Positions 42,197 to 50,790 of a stretch of 64,000 nt of DNA are shown here, in pieces. A model generated the notes under the pieces. The model had not been told where the DNA came from and made no database searches. It saw nothing but the letters and a program-made list of their open reading frames with translations. A program made the translations under genes and the position numbers. The number at the start of each line of letters is the position of its first letter. Within the stretch, counting starts at the first letter, position 1. Location: the NCBI RefSeq assembly GCF_024298885.1, contig NZ_CP101166.1, positions 2,479,149 through 2,543,148 of the forward strand, written 5' to 3'. Source of the DNA: Haloglomus halophilum (GTDB lineage Archaea; Halobacteriota; Halobacteria; Halobacteriales; Haloarculaceae).

Positions 42197-43150
42197 CTAC
42201 CGCTGCACCGTCGGCACGGGTACCTCCTCCAGCACCTCGCCGACGATGCTGGCCTGCGAGACGTCGTTGACGCGGGCGTCGGCGGTCAGCACGAGCCGGT
42301 GTGCCAGCGTCGGCTGGGCCACCTCGTGCACGTCGTCGGGAGTGGTGTAATCTCGCCCCTGGACCACGGCGTGGGCGCGCGACAGCTCGAACAGGCGCTG
42401 CGTGCCGCGCGGGGAGACCCCAACGTCGACCTGCGGGTGCTGGCGGGTCCCCTGTGCGAGGCGTGTCATGTACGTCCGGAGGTCGGGGTCGACGGTGACC
42501 CGCTCGGGGACGGCCTGCAACTCGCGGACGTCGTCCGGCGTGAGGACCTGCCACGCCGTCGGCGTATCGTCGTCGCGCTCGGCCCGGCGGTCGAGGATCT
42601 CCACCTCGCGGTCGGGCTCGGGGTAGCCGATACTCGACTTGAGGTGGAAGCGGTCGATCTGGGCCTCCGGCAGCGGGAAGGTCCCCTCCTGTTCGATGGG
42701 ATTCATCGTCGCGATGACGAAGAACGGATCCGGAAGGTGGTGGGTCTCGCCGTCGACGGTGACCTGCCCCTCCTCCATCGCTTCGAGCAGTGCGGCCTGG
42801 GTCTTCGGTGGCGCGCGGTTGATCTCGTCGGCGAGCACGACGTTGCCGAAGACGGGGCCGGGATTGAACTCGAACTCGCGGTCGCGCTCGTTGAACACGT
42901 ACGAACCGGTCACGTCCGCGGGCAGGAGGTCCGGCGTGAACTGGACCCGCGAGAACTCCAGTCCGAGCGCCGTCGCCAGCGCCCGCGCGGTCAGCGTCTT
43001 CCCCGTCCCCGGGACGTCCTCCAGTAGCACGTGCCCACCGGCGACGACGCCCGTCACCACCGTCTCCACGAACGACCGGCGCGTGACCACCACGTCCGAG
43101 ACCGACTCGACGACCTCGGTCGCGCGCTGGCTGGCGTCCGCGAAATCCAT
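42197..43150 (-). CDS. MoxR family AAA+ ATPase
   Basis: Encodes 317 residues. Walker A EDVPGTGKT (44-52), Walker B ADEINRAPPKTQAALLEAMEE near 104-123, sensor 1 VIATMNPIEQEGTFPLPEAQIDRF, and the C-terminal lid with RGTQRLFELSRAHAVVQGRDYTTPDDV. MoxR ATPases act as chaperones or assembly factors for enzymes and membrane complexes and typically neighbour DUF58 and vWA or transglutaminase genes. Here the nearest such operon is 9.3 kb upstream, at 26085-32924. Likely partner by family habit; this is inference. Confidence 0.93.
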   Translation of the reverse strand: MDFADASQRATEVVESVSDVVVTRRSFVETVVTGVVAGGHVLLEDVPGTGKTLTARALATALGLEFSRVQFTPDLLPADVTGSYVFNERDREFEFNPGPVFGNVVLADEINRAPPKTQAALLEAMEEGQVTVDGETHHLPDPFFVIATMNPIEQEGTFPLPEAQIDRFHLKSSIGYPEPDREVEILDRRAERDDDTPTAWQVLTPDDVRELQAVPERVTVDPDLRTYMTRLAQGTRQHPQVDVGVSPRGTQRLFELSRAHAVVQGRDYTTPDDVHEVAQPTLAHRLVLTADARVNDVSQASIVGEVLEEVPVPTVQR

Positions 43151-43287
43151 ATGGCCTGCCTGTCGTGGTGCCGGGGTTTAGGCGTGCCGCTAGATGGTTC
43201 GTACGCTGCCGGCCGTTCCGCCCGAAGGACGCGTTCGATCTCCCACCGTCCCGACATCCTTTCCCGCTCGCCCGCACACCCCCGTGC

Positions 43288-43725
43288 ATGCGCAGAACCA
43301 CCATCGTGCGGGGCGACGCCGACGAGCCGACCGTGGCCAACGGCGTCGTCACGCACCACCCGGACCACGACCGCGTCCGCCTCTCGGGGATGACCTGGCC
43401 CGAGGGGACGCCGGCCGAGCAGACCCGGCACCTGCTGGCGTACGTCGAGACGCTCCTGGAGCGCGAGTGCGACGGCGGGATGGCGGACGTGACCTACCTC
43501 CGGTTCTTCCTTCGCGAGGCACACGCGACCGAGGAGACGAAGGCGGCCATCGAGGGCGTCGAGCGGGAGTTTTTCGAGGCGCCCGCCCTGCCGGGGACGA
43601 CGATGGTCGGCGTGGCCGACCTGCTCGTCGAGGGGGCGGCGTTCGAACTCGAGGTCGAGGCGATGGTCCCGACGCGCGAGCGCGAGGTCGAACTGCGGCG
43701 GCTCTCGCCGCAGGGGGGCGAGTGA
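43288..43725 (+). CDS. RidA (YjgF) family protein
   Basis: Encodes 145 residues. The C-terminal LPGTTMVGVADLLVEGAAFELEVEAMVP matches the RidA pattern that shapes the active site between subunits, and the N-terminal half has the usual VRLSGMTWPEG beta-strand. RidA enzymes hydrolyse reactive imine/enamine intermediates released by PLP and other enzymes. Its TGA overlaps the ATG of the downstream cyclodeaminase-like gene (TGATG), so they are co-translated; the partner makes imine-type intermediates, which fits. Start at ATG 43288 rather than upstream frames. Confidence 0.85.
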   Translation: MRRTTIVRGDADEPTVANGVVTHHPDHDRVRLSGMTWPEGTPAEQTRHLLAYVETLLERECDGGMADVTYLRFFLREAHATEETKAAIEGVEREFFEAPALPGTTMVGVADLLVEGAAFELEVEAMVPTREREVELRRLSPQGGE

Positions 43726-44660
43726 TGGCCCGCATCGTCACCGACGACGCCATCCGGGACACCCTCTCGATGCGCGAGGTCGTGAAGACGATGCGGATGG
43801 CCTGTCGCGAGCAGGCCCACGGCTCGCTGTACGCGCCGCCGCGGTGGTCGCTGGACGTGCCGGACGGCTCACTCGTCCTGACGGCGGGCGCGGCGATGGG
43901 CGTCGGGACGATGGGCTTCCGGGCGTACGAGACGCTCGGACGGGGCCCGGGCCACCAGGGGCTCGTCGCCGTCTGGAACGCCGAGGCCGGCTACTTCGAC
44001 GGCTGCATCGTCGGGAACCGGGTCGGCCTGCTGCGGACGGCGGGACTCAACGGCGTCGCCGCGGGGGCGCTCGCCCGCGAGGACGCCCGAACGCTCGCGG
44101 TCCTGGGAACGGGCCCGCAGGCGCGCCAGGGGGCTCGAGCGGTCTGTGCCGTCCGGGACATCGACACCGTGCGGGTGTTCTCGCCGACGTCGGACCACCG
44201 CGAGACGTTCGCCGAGCGGATGCCCGAGAAGCTTGACCTCCCGGCCGAGGCCGTGACGGCCCACGACGACCCCGAACCCGTCGTCCGCGGGGCCGACGTG
44301 GTCTACGTCGCGACCGACAGCGAGGAGCCGGTGCTGGAGGCTGACTGGCTCGACGCCGGGACGCACGTCCACACGCTCGGGCCGAAGTGGGCCGACGGGC
44401 ACGAGCTTCCCCGTGAAGTGTTCGACCGCACGGACGTCGTGGCGACGGACTCGCTGGACCAGGTCGCCGCGTACGAGGACGAGGGCGGATTCGTCGTCGA
44501 TGACTGGGACGAACGCGTGGTGGAACTCGGCCCTCTCGTGGTGGAGGGCGTCGAGCGCGACCCCGAGGCCCTCACGGTGTTCTGCTCGGTCGGACTGGCC
44601 GGGACGGAGGTGGTGCTGGGTGACCGCTACCTGCGCGAACTGGAGCGAGAGGGGAATTGA
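43725..44660 (+). CDS. Ornithine cyclodeaminase / mu-crystallin family dehydrogenase
   Basis: Encodes 311 residues. The family's Rossmann domain is seen at LAVLGTGPQARQGARAV (GxGxxA type), followed by VRVFSPTSDHRETF and VYVATDSEEPVLEADWL. Members include ornithine cyclodeaminase, archaeal alanine dehydrogenase, and ketimine reductases; all use NAD(P). The N-terminal catalytic Lys/Arg region is R-W-S-L-type (PPRWSLDVPDG). Which amino or imino acid is used is not clear. It overlaps RidA by one base. Confidence 0.88.
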   Translation: MARIVTDDAIRDTLSMREVVKTMRMACREQAHGSLYAPPRWSLDVPDGSLVLTAGAAMGVGTMGFRAYETLGRGPGHQGLVAVWNAEAGYFDGCIVGNRVGLLRTAGLNGVAAGALAREDARTLAVLGTGPQARQGARAVCAVRDIDTVRVFSPTSDHRETFAERMPEKLDLPAEAVTAHDDPEPVVRGADVVYVATDSEEPVLEADWLDAGTHVHTLGPKWADGHELPREVFDRTDVVATDSLDQVAAYEDEGGFVVDDWDERVVELGPLVVEGVERDPEALTVFCSVGLAGTEVVLGDRYLRELEREGN

Positions 44661-45513
44661 ATCTCCGAAACTGCCATCAAAATACGGATATTCTAACTAT
44701 TGTTCTAGTATACCTTAATTTTATCAAATATATGTGGTTTTACTGGTATATAGTACACTCTCTCCGATGCCCAGCCTGGAGGTGAGGGAAACTCCTACGA
44801 AGCCCTCGCGCGCTTAGGTCCCCGCGACTCGCTGCACTCCTCGCTCCCTACAGTCGCTGCGGTGCTTGCGTCGTCGGGGGAACGCTGAGCGCGCTCGCCC
44901 TTCGATTCCGCCAGGATTCCAGTGGCCGGCCGAGCGTTCGCACGTGGTGGTTCCGGGCTAGCAGGGTGTCCCCACACCACCCCGCCCGCTCGCCGGGGCG
45001 GTTCGACCCCTCGCCCGCAAGGGGCTCGGGCGTCTCACCGGCAGAGGCGAGCGGGCGCTTCCTGGTTCCGGAACCGGCCGGGCGATTCAGCCGCTCGGCT
45101 GGTGCGTGCTCCCCTGTCAGTCGAACCGGCGCGCGCTGGCGAGCGGCAGCCGGCTCTCGCGAGCGGCCTCGTGCCGCGAGCAACCACGCCGGCTGCCGCG
45201 TACCTCTAAGCGCGCGAGGGCTGAGAAGCGTAGCGCAGCGAGCATCGCAGGCGGCTGGGGAGGTGTGAGGCCCACGGACCCGACTGACGAATCCGCGGTC
45301 CTGGCGGAAAGTCTGAAGGGCGAACCCGCTCCGCGGGGCCCCGAGGAAGCAAGCACTGCACCACATGCCCGGAACGGCGGGTGAGCGACAGCGAACCCGC
45401 CGCAGGCCCGGAATGGGAAGCGCGCAGCGACTCGCGGCCTCCGGAGCGGGTGAGGGCTTCAGTAGCCGCCCCGATTCCGCCGAACGCACCCGGTCAACGA
45501 TTCTCCCTGTCCC
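44661..45513. repeat. Non-coding repeat island, including a 422-bp segment with 17-bp inverted repeats
   Basis: 853 bases without a convincing gene. 44661-44790 is strongly AT-rich, with several tatata-like stretches. AGCCCTCGCGCGCTTAG at 44801-44817 is repeated exactly in inverse orientation at 45206-45222, bounding 422 bases. The left part (44794-44920) and the right part (45201-45360) are related to each other in reverse orientation and to the repeat at 1625, sharing (t)cctggcgga, gcaagcac(c/t)gca and gcgcgagggct. A hairpin GGCGGGT-gagcgacagcga-ACCCGCC lies at 45376-45401. No transposase-like frame; the open frames give Arg/Ser/Ala-rich basic sequence. Confidence 0.6.
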
Positions 45514-46695
45514 CTAGTTCGCCGTGGAGACGATCTTCACCACGTCCCCCTCGCTCAACTCGTGGTCCTCACCGATGCGACGGTTCTCCCGGGCGTCGAC
45601 GGCATGCAGATACCCATCGCCGATGTCCGAGTGCACCGCGTACGCCAGATCTTTCGGCGTCGACCCCTCCGGCAGCAGGAACGCGTCGGGCAGCGTGTTC
45701 CCCTGGCCGTCGGTCCAGTGGGTCTCGTTCTGCACCGGGTACGCGGTGAAGTGGTCGAGCAGGTCGTAGACGGCGTAGTTCAGCGCCGTCTGGACGCCCG
45801 TGCCGCCGAACTCCCCCATCACGCCGCGGATCTGCTCCAGACCCTGCGCCTGCGCGTCGCTCAGGTCGGCGACGATGTCGAAGTCCGCGTCGCCGGGGTC
45901 GTAGTCGACGGCGCCCTTCTCGACCGCCCGGCGGAGCGCGAGTTCCCCCTCGGCGGTCGTCGGAATCACGTGCTCGGCCGCGTCCTGCAGGCGCTCGATG
46001 TTCTCGTCGCTCGCGATATCGGCCTTGTTGGCGACGACCACGAGCGGCTTCGTCTGCGCACGGAGGTCGCGTGCGAGGCGCTCGCGGTCCTCGTCCTCCC
46101 ACGAGAACGGGTCGTCCGGGTACTCCATGTTCCGCAGCACCATCATCACGTCGTACTCCGTGGCGCCGACACCGGTCAGCATCTCCGTCAGGGCCTCCTC
46201 CTGGTCGAACTCGGGCGAGCGGGACTTGCGCTGGATGGCCTCCCAGTTCTTCTCGACGATGCTGGCCAGCCACAGGTCCAGCTCCTCCTGGATGAACTCC
46301 ACGTCCTCGACGGGGTCGTACTCGCCGACCTCGACCGGTTCGCCCTCGGCGTTCGTCCCGCCGGAGGCGTCGACGACGTTGAGGATGACGTCCGCGCCGG
46401 TGAGCGCGTCGAGGAACTGGTTGCCGAGGCCGCGCCCCTCGTGCGCGCCCGGAACGAGGCCGGCCACGTCGAGCAGTTCGACCGGGACGTAGCGCTTCCC
46501 GTCGTGGCAGTTGTCGTTGCCGCACCGCTCCTCGCGGTCGAGACAGGGACAGCGCGTCCGGGCGTGGGTCACCCCGCGGTTCGGGTCGATGGTGGTGAAC
46601 GGGTAGTTGCCGACATCGACGTCCGCGAGCGTCGCCGCCGTGTAGAACGTGGACTTGCCCGCGTTGGGCTTGCCCGCCAGCGCGACCGAGAGCAT
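45514..46695 (-). CDS. ychF: YchF/OLA1-like translation-associated ATPase/GTPase
   Basis: Encodes 393 residues. P-loop GKPNAGKST (8-16), switch TTIDPNRG, DVAGLVPGAHEG as G3, and NKAD as G4, followed by a helical insertion and a C-terminal TGS domain with SEGDVVKIVSTAN. A Cys-rich insert RCPCLDREERCGNDNCHDGKR after switch I is known in archaeal members and may bind metal. YchF proteins associate with ribosomes and prefer ATP in characterised cases. Start ATG 46695; a longer frame is not needed. Confidence 0.93.
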   Translation of the reverse strand: MLSVALAGKPNAGKSTFYTAATLADVDVGNYPFTTIDPNRGVTHARTRCPCLDREERCGNDNCHDGKRYVPVELLDVAGLVPGAHEGRGLGNQFLDALTGADVILNVVDASGGTNAEGEPVEVGEYDPVEDVEFIQEELDLWLASIVEKNWEAIQRKSRSPEFDQEEALTEMLTGVGATEYDVMMVLRNMEYPDDPFSWEDEDRERLARDLRAQTKPLVVVANKADIASDENIERLQDAAEHVIPTTAEGELALRRAVEKGAVDYDPGDADFDIVADLSDAQAQGLEQIRGVMGEFGGTGVQTALNYAVYDLLDHFTAYPVQNETHWTDGQGNTLPDAFLLPEGSTPKDLAYAVHSDIGDGYLHAVDARENRRIGEDHELSEGDVVKIVSTAN

Positions 46696-46784
46696 ACCCC
46701 ACCCACCCGGGCGGGCGGGTTGGCGCTTTCGGTCCCGCCGGGTCGTCACAACACACATCACCGGCGGGAGCGACTGGTACGCCA

Positions 46785-47447
46785 GTGACAACCGCCGTCC
46801 ACTTCGACCTCGACGGGACCCTGCTCCAGTTCACCCGCCCGTACGGGACCTTCGTGGCGGAGGTGCTGGACACGCACCTCGGGCGGGCCCCGGACGAGCT
46901 GGTCGAGGCCTACGACGAGGCGTTCTACGAGCGGTTCGTGTCGATGGAGCCGGCGCCCGTCCGCGGGGCCATGCGGGCCGTCGTCGAGCAGGCCCACGAG
47001 GACGGCTACCCGGTCGGCGAGCCGAACGTCGACGAGATGGTGGCGACGCTCTCGCGCGCGGAGTACGCCGGGATGCGTGTGAGCGAGGGCGTCCCGGCCC
47101 TGCTCGACCGGCTCGACGCGGCGGGCTGCCGGCTGGGCGTCCTCACCAACGGGCTCCCGGAGTGGCAGACCGGCAAGCTCGACACGCACGGGTTGACCGA
47201 CCGCTTCGAGGCCGTCGTCACCTCCTACGGTGCGGGGGCGCACAAGCCCGACGCCGCTATCTTCGCGGAAGCCGCCGAGCGCATCCCTGCCGACCGGCAC
47301 GTGATGGTCGGTGACGACTTCGAGCCGGACGTACAGGGCGCTCGCGACGCCGGCTGGTCGGCCATCCACCTCGACGGCATCACCGGCGCCCGTGCGGGCT
47401 CCATCGCGGACCTGGAGGCGACGCTCGCGCTGCTCGGTGGGGAGTGA
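46785..47447 (+). CDS. HAD superfamily hydrolase
   Basis: Encodes 220 residues starting with GTG. Motif I FDLDGTLL (7-14) with the nucleophile Asp, motif II LTNG, motif III Lys in HKPDAAIF, and motif IV GDDFEPDVQGARDAG. A four-helix cap lies between motifs I and II, as in phosphoglycolate phosphatase-like and haloacid-dehalogenase enzymes. The substrate is not predictable. It is divergent from ychF with 89 bases between them. Confidence 0.9.
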   Translation: MTTAVHFDLDGTLLQFTRPYGTFVAEVLDTHLGRAPDELVEAYDEAFYERFVSMEPAPVRGAMRAVVEQAHEDGYPVGEPNVDEMVATLSRAEYAGMRVSEGVPALLDRLDAAGCRLGVLTNGLPEWQTGKLDTHGLTDRFEAVVTSYGAGAHKPDAAIFAEAAERIPADRHVMVGDDFEPDVQGARDAGWSAIHLDGITGARAGSIADLEATLALLGGE

Positions 47448-47460
47448 CGGGCCGCAGGGG

Positions 47461-47832
47461 TTACGTCCAGTTGCGCTCGTCGAAGACCAGCTCCGACAGG
47501 CGCGAGGCGAGCGCCCGGGCCTCGCGCTCGCTGGGCTGGTGGACCTCGCCGGAGACGGGGCCCACGTCCCCGCCGATGCGCTCGGTCTGTGAGCCCGTAT
47601 CGGCGCGTCGCTCCAGCCGGCGGTAGTCGAGGACGCTGTCACGGAGCCGCTGGAGCGTCGCGTCGGAGAGTTCGCGGTCGAGATGCTGGAGGTCGTAGCG
47701 GACGATCCAGCCCCGGCTGGCGTCGCGCACGGCGACGACGGGCTGGTCCCGTCCGGCGCAGCGCTCCCAGACGGCGCGTTGCTCGTCGGGCGTCTCGTAG
47801 ACGGGGACGTGCCCCGCGGCGAGGTGGTCCAT
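47461..47832 (-). CDS. Hypothetical soluble protein
   Basis: Encodes 123 residues, acidic and probably helical, with a beta region in the middle (PVVAVRDASRGWIVRYDLQHL). The ends are charged and there is no membrane segment or catalytic motif. I recognise no family. It is convergent with the HAD hydrolase, 13 bases between ends, and divergent from the small membrane protein at 47887. Confidence 0.65.
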   Translation of the reverse strand: MDHLAAGHVPVYETPDEQRAVWERCAGRDQPVVAVRDASRGWIVRYDLQHLDRELSDATLQRLRDSVLDYRRLERRADTGSQTERIGGDVGPVSGEVHQPSEREARALASRLSELVFDERNWT

Positions 47833-47886
47833 GCCGTCGTTTCGGGTCGAACGGGTCTGTGTCTTCGGGTCGTGGCCGCCACGGGA

Positions 47887-48111
47887 GTGAAGTGGCCCGG
47901 CAGCGAGCGTCCGCCCGTGTTCGACGAGTTCCCAGCCGACCCCCGCGACCCTCGCTTCGTCGCTGCTGTGGCGGGCGTGCTATCGACCGGCGCCCTGTAC
48001 GCCTACACCGCGACGACGGACGTACTGGCGACGGGGACCGTCTCGTTCGTCCTGCTGGCCGTCTTGCTCCCGACGACGGTCGCGTACTGGCTGGCGCGGA
48101 CGCTGTTCTGA
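47887..48111 (+). CDS. Small membrane protein, about 74 residues
   Basis: From GTG 47887 the product has a soluble, acidic N-terminus (RPPVFDEFPADPRDPRF) and two hydrophobic helices (about 23-42 and 47-70). The codon use is good and the spacing to the convergent ABC permease is 33 bases. A second GTG at 47917 would shorten it by ten residues. Function unknown. Confidence 0.6.
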   Translation: MKWPGSERPPVFDEFPADPRDPRFVAAVAGVLSTGALYAYTATTDVLATGTVSFVLLAVLLPTTVAYWLARTLF

Positions 48112-48144
48112 GTGGCCGTGGCCCCGACGCCCGCGGCCATCGGC

Positions 48145-49908
48145 TCAGTCCAGCTGGCAGTCGTCGAACCGGCGGGCTGCCCGCCGATAGCCGCGGTACC
48201 CGGCCAGCGCGACCAGCGCGAGCGGCCCGGCGTAGCCGACCGCACGGACGGCGGGGAGTGGCACCGAGCGAATCGGCGGCGCGGCTGCGGCGACCGTCCG
48301 TGCCAGCCCCGCGGTCGGCAATCCCTGCTCGGCCAGCACGGAGAGCACCAGTGCGGGGAGCCACGAGACGAGCGCCGCGCACAGCGCCCGCGCCACGTCG
48401 GGGGCGAGCAGCGAGACGGCCGCCACGGCGCCCGCGAGCCCGACGCCGAGCGAGTAGACGGCGACCGCCGACAGCGCCGGGGGGATGACCTCGCGCGACC
48501 GGCCCACGGTGACCGCGTCGAACCGGGGGAACCGTGTGCCGACGCCCGGCGCGAGGCCGACCGCGCCGAGCGAGAGGACGAGCGCCAGTCCGACCAGTCC
48601 GGCAGCGTCGAGCGGCGCGTGCCCCGCGGCGACGACACCAACCGCGGTGACCAGCGTCGCCAGCGGGACACCCACCAGTAGCCCCGGCAGGCACAGTCCC
48701 CGGACGAACCGACGGCCGCCGACCGTCGACAGCAGCGTCGCTGGGAGGAGGGGTGCCTCGTCGCCCAGTGGGTTGAGGCCGAACGCCGCCCCCGACAGCC
48801 ACGCCAGTGCGAGTGCGAGCACGACCGGGGCGAGGTCGAGCCCCACGCCGCCGCTCGCGCCAGCGTAGCTCAGCAGCGTCGACCCGACGATGAGCAGCGG
48901 TGCCAGCAGGAAGGAGAGCCGCGCGGGCTGGCGACGGGTCCGGACCAGCGCCAGCTGGGCCACCCGCCGGGTCGGCTGCCCCCCGAATGCGGGCACCGAC
49001 AGCGGGGCGACGGCCGCCGCCAGGGCGTCGCGGCCGTCGGCGACGGGCGCCGCGACCTCGTCGGACTCCCCATCGTCGGTCGGGTACACCGGGTCGGTGT
49101 ACCAGTAGGCGGTCGTGACCCGCGTGGCGACGCTGCCGAGTGCCCCGGCGGCGAGCGGGGTGCCGACGGCGACCGCGGCGGCCCGGAGGGTCGACCCGCC
49201 GACCGGCGAGCCAGCGACGAGCAGGTCGGCGACCCATCCCGGCGGGAGCACGCCGAGGAGGGCCATGTCAACGGGGACGCCGACGGACCCCAGCTGGAAG
49301 GCCATGTAGCCGCCGAAGAACGCGAGCACGAGGATGCTCCCCAGCGCGGTCTTGTGCCGCGCGACGAACGGAACCGTGGCGACCAGCAGCGCTGCCGTCC
49401 AGCCCAGCGTCACCCCCACGACGACCGCCGTCACGACGAAGCAGCCGACCGCGAACGGGACCGCCACCGCCGCGAGGAGGGCACCGGTCGCGTAGACGAA
49501 CGCGCCGGTCAGCACGAGCACCGGGACGGCGACCACCGTCAGCGCCCGGAGCGTCTCGGCGACGACGAGCCCCACGGCCGCGGTTCGGGCCGACACGGTC
49601 GTCAACACGAGCGCCTCGGCGTCGACGCGGTCGTACAGCGATATCGCCCGCTGGCCGACGATGAACGTCAGGAACAACCAGAACAGCGCCAGGTTCCCGC
49701 GGACGCCGTCGCCGACCCGGACCCCCGAGAGGTCGCCGGCCACGGCGACAAGGAGGTAGACGCCGAGCGAGAGCGCGAGCAGGCCGAACAGCGCGCCGAC
49801 GCCGTACAGAGCGAGGCGCGCGGCGTCGGTCCGTGTCGCCCGAACCGAGCGACGCCACTCGACGAACCCGACCCGCAGCGCGTGGCGGGACCACCCCGTC
49901 TCAGCCAT
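48145..49908 (-). CDS. ABC-2 type transporter, membrane subunit
   Basis: Encodes 587 residues with about 12 to 14 predicted helices and no ATPase motif. It is preceded by an ABC ATPase gene that overlaps it by eight bases, so the two form a transporter. An acidic region (about 285-310) separates the helices into two groups. By analogy with Nat-type and other ABC-2 systems it exports a small molecule or ion. The substrate is unknown. Confidence 0.82.
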   Translation of the reverse strand: MAETGWSRHALRVGFVEWRRSVRATRTDAARLALYGVGALFGLLALSLGVYLLVAVAGDLSGVRVGDGVRGNLALFWLFLTFIVGQRAISLYDRVDAEALVLTTVSARTAAVGLVVAETLRALTVVAVPVLVLTGAFVYATGALLAAVAVPFAVGCFVVTAVVVGVTLGWTAALLVATVPFVARHKTALGSILVLAFFGGYMAFQLGSVGVPVDMALLGVLPPGWVADLLVAGSPVGGSTLRAAAVAVGTPLAAGALGSVATRVTTAYWYTDPVYPTDDGESDEVAAPVADGRDALAAAVAPLSVPAFGGQPTRRVAQLALVRTRRQPARLSFLLAPLLIVGSTLLSYAGASGGVGLDLAPVVLALALAWLSGAAFGLNPLGDEAPLLPATLLSTVGGRRFVRGLCLPGLLVGVPLATLVTAVGVVAAGHAPLDAAGLVGLALVLSLGAVGLAPGVGTRFPRFDAVTVGRSREVIPPALSAVAVYSLGVGLAGAVAAVSLLAPDVARALCAALVSWLPALVLSVLAEQGLPTAGLARTVAAAAPPIRSVPLPAVRAVGYAGPLALVALAGYRGYRRAARRFDDCQLD

Positions 49909-50698
49909 CCGTGGACTCCTCGGCTGCAGCCGGTTCCTCCGCAGCGGCCTCGCTCGCGGGGTCCTCGGCGGTCACCTCCAGGAACACCTCCTCCAGCGTG
50001 CGGTCCCCGGCACCGTCGCCCTCGGCGCGGCGCTTCAGCTCGGTGGGTGGTCCCTCGGCCACCAGCCGGCCATCGGAGAGGACACCCACCGTGTCGGCGT
50101 GCTCGTCGACCACCGGGAGCACGTGCGTCGAGAGGAAGACGGTCGTCCCGCCGTCGGCGAGCCGGTCGAGCGTGTCCCGGAGCGTCCGGGCCGCCCGTGG
50201 GTCCAGCCCGTTGGTCGGCTCGTCGAGGAACAGGACCGGCGGCTCGTGAAGGACCGCCTGGATGAACCCGAGCTTCCGGCGCATCCCGCTGGAGTACCCC
50301 TCGATGCGACGGTCGAGCGCATCCAGGTCGAGGAGGTCGGTCAGCTCGGCCACCCGCTCTCGTGTCCGCTCGTCGGGCAGGTCCCGCAGCCCGGCCACGT
50401 AGGTGAGCTGTTCGCGCCCGGTCAGTTCGTCGTACAGCGGCGGCTCCTCGGGCAGATAGCCGATACGGGCGGCGACGGCGTCGCGGTCCGTGATGTCGGC
50501 CCCTGCGACGGTGGCCGTCCCGCTCGTCGGCCGAGAGAGCGTGGTCAGCAGGCGCATCGTGGTCGTCTTCCCGGCACCGTTCGGTCCGAGGAATCCGTAC
50601 ACCGTTCCCCCGGTGACCGACAGGGACAGCGACTCCAGAGCGGTCACCGACCCGTACCGCTTGGTGAGTTCGGTCGTCTCGATGGCAGCGGAGGGCAT
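49901..50698 (-). CDS. ABC transporter ATP-binding protein
   Basis: Encodes 265 residues. Walker A GPNGAGKTTT, Q-loop in YLPEEPPLYDELT, signature YSSGMRRKLG (a form common in ABC-2 exporters such as CcmA/NatA), Walker B LFLDEPTNGLDPRA, and the H-loop STHVLPVV. The C-terminus is a Glu/Ala-rich tail. It overlaps the membrane subunit gene downstream by eight bases. Confidence 0.93.
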   Translation of the reverse strand: MPSAAIETTELTKRYGSVTALESLSLSVTGGTVYGFLGPNGAGKTTTMRLLTTLSRPTSGTATVAGADITDRDAVAARIGYLPEEPPLYDELTGREQLTYVAGLRDLPDERTRERVAELTDLLDLDALDRRIEGYSSGMRRKLGFIQAVLHEPPVLFLDEPTNGLDPRAARTLRDTLDRLADGGTTVFLSTHVLPVVDEHADTVGVLSDGRLVAEGPPTELKRRAEGDGAGDRTLEEVFLEVTAEDPASEAAAEEPAAAEESTDG

Positions 50699-50790
50699 TC
50701 GACGAGTGTTGAACGAGCGTTCAGATAAAGCTCGGCCATCGGGGTCCGGGAAGCGACAGGTCTACCCCCCCGCGCCGACCAGTCGGGGGC

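Noticed and set aside
45395..45430. ccgcaggcccggaatgggaagc resembles helix 8 of SRP 7S RNA, and ggaaagtctgaagggcgaacccg resembles parts of RNase P RNA
   Set aside because: The SRP apical motif is not exact, the pairing strand needed for the helix is not found, and the 5' and 3' closing helix of 7S RNA is missing. The universal RNase P segments with AGAAnCCGGCTTA are absent. The similarity lies inside a hairpin of the dispersed repeat family.
44848..45489. Open frame of 213 codons on the minus strand in the repeat island
   Set aside because: The translation is Arg, Ala, Pro and Ser-rich and basic, unlike the acidic proteins around it. It consists of dispersed repeat sequence and has no start signal.
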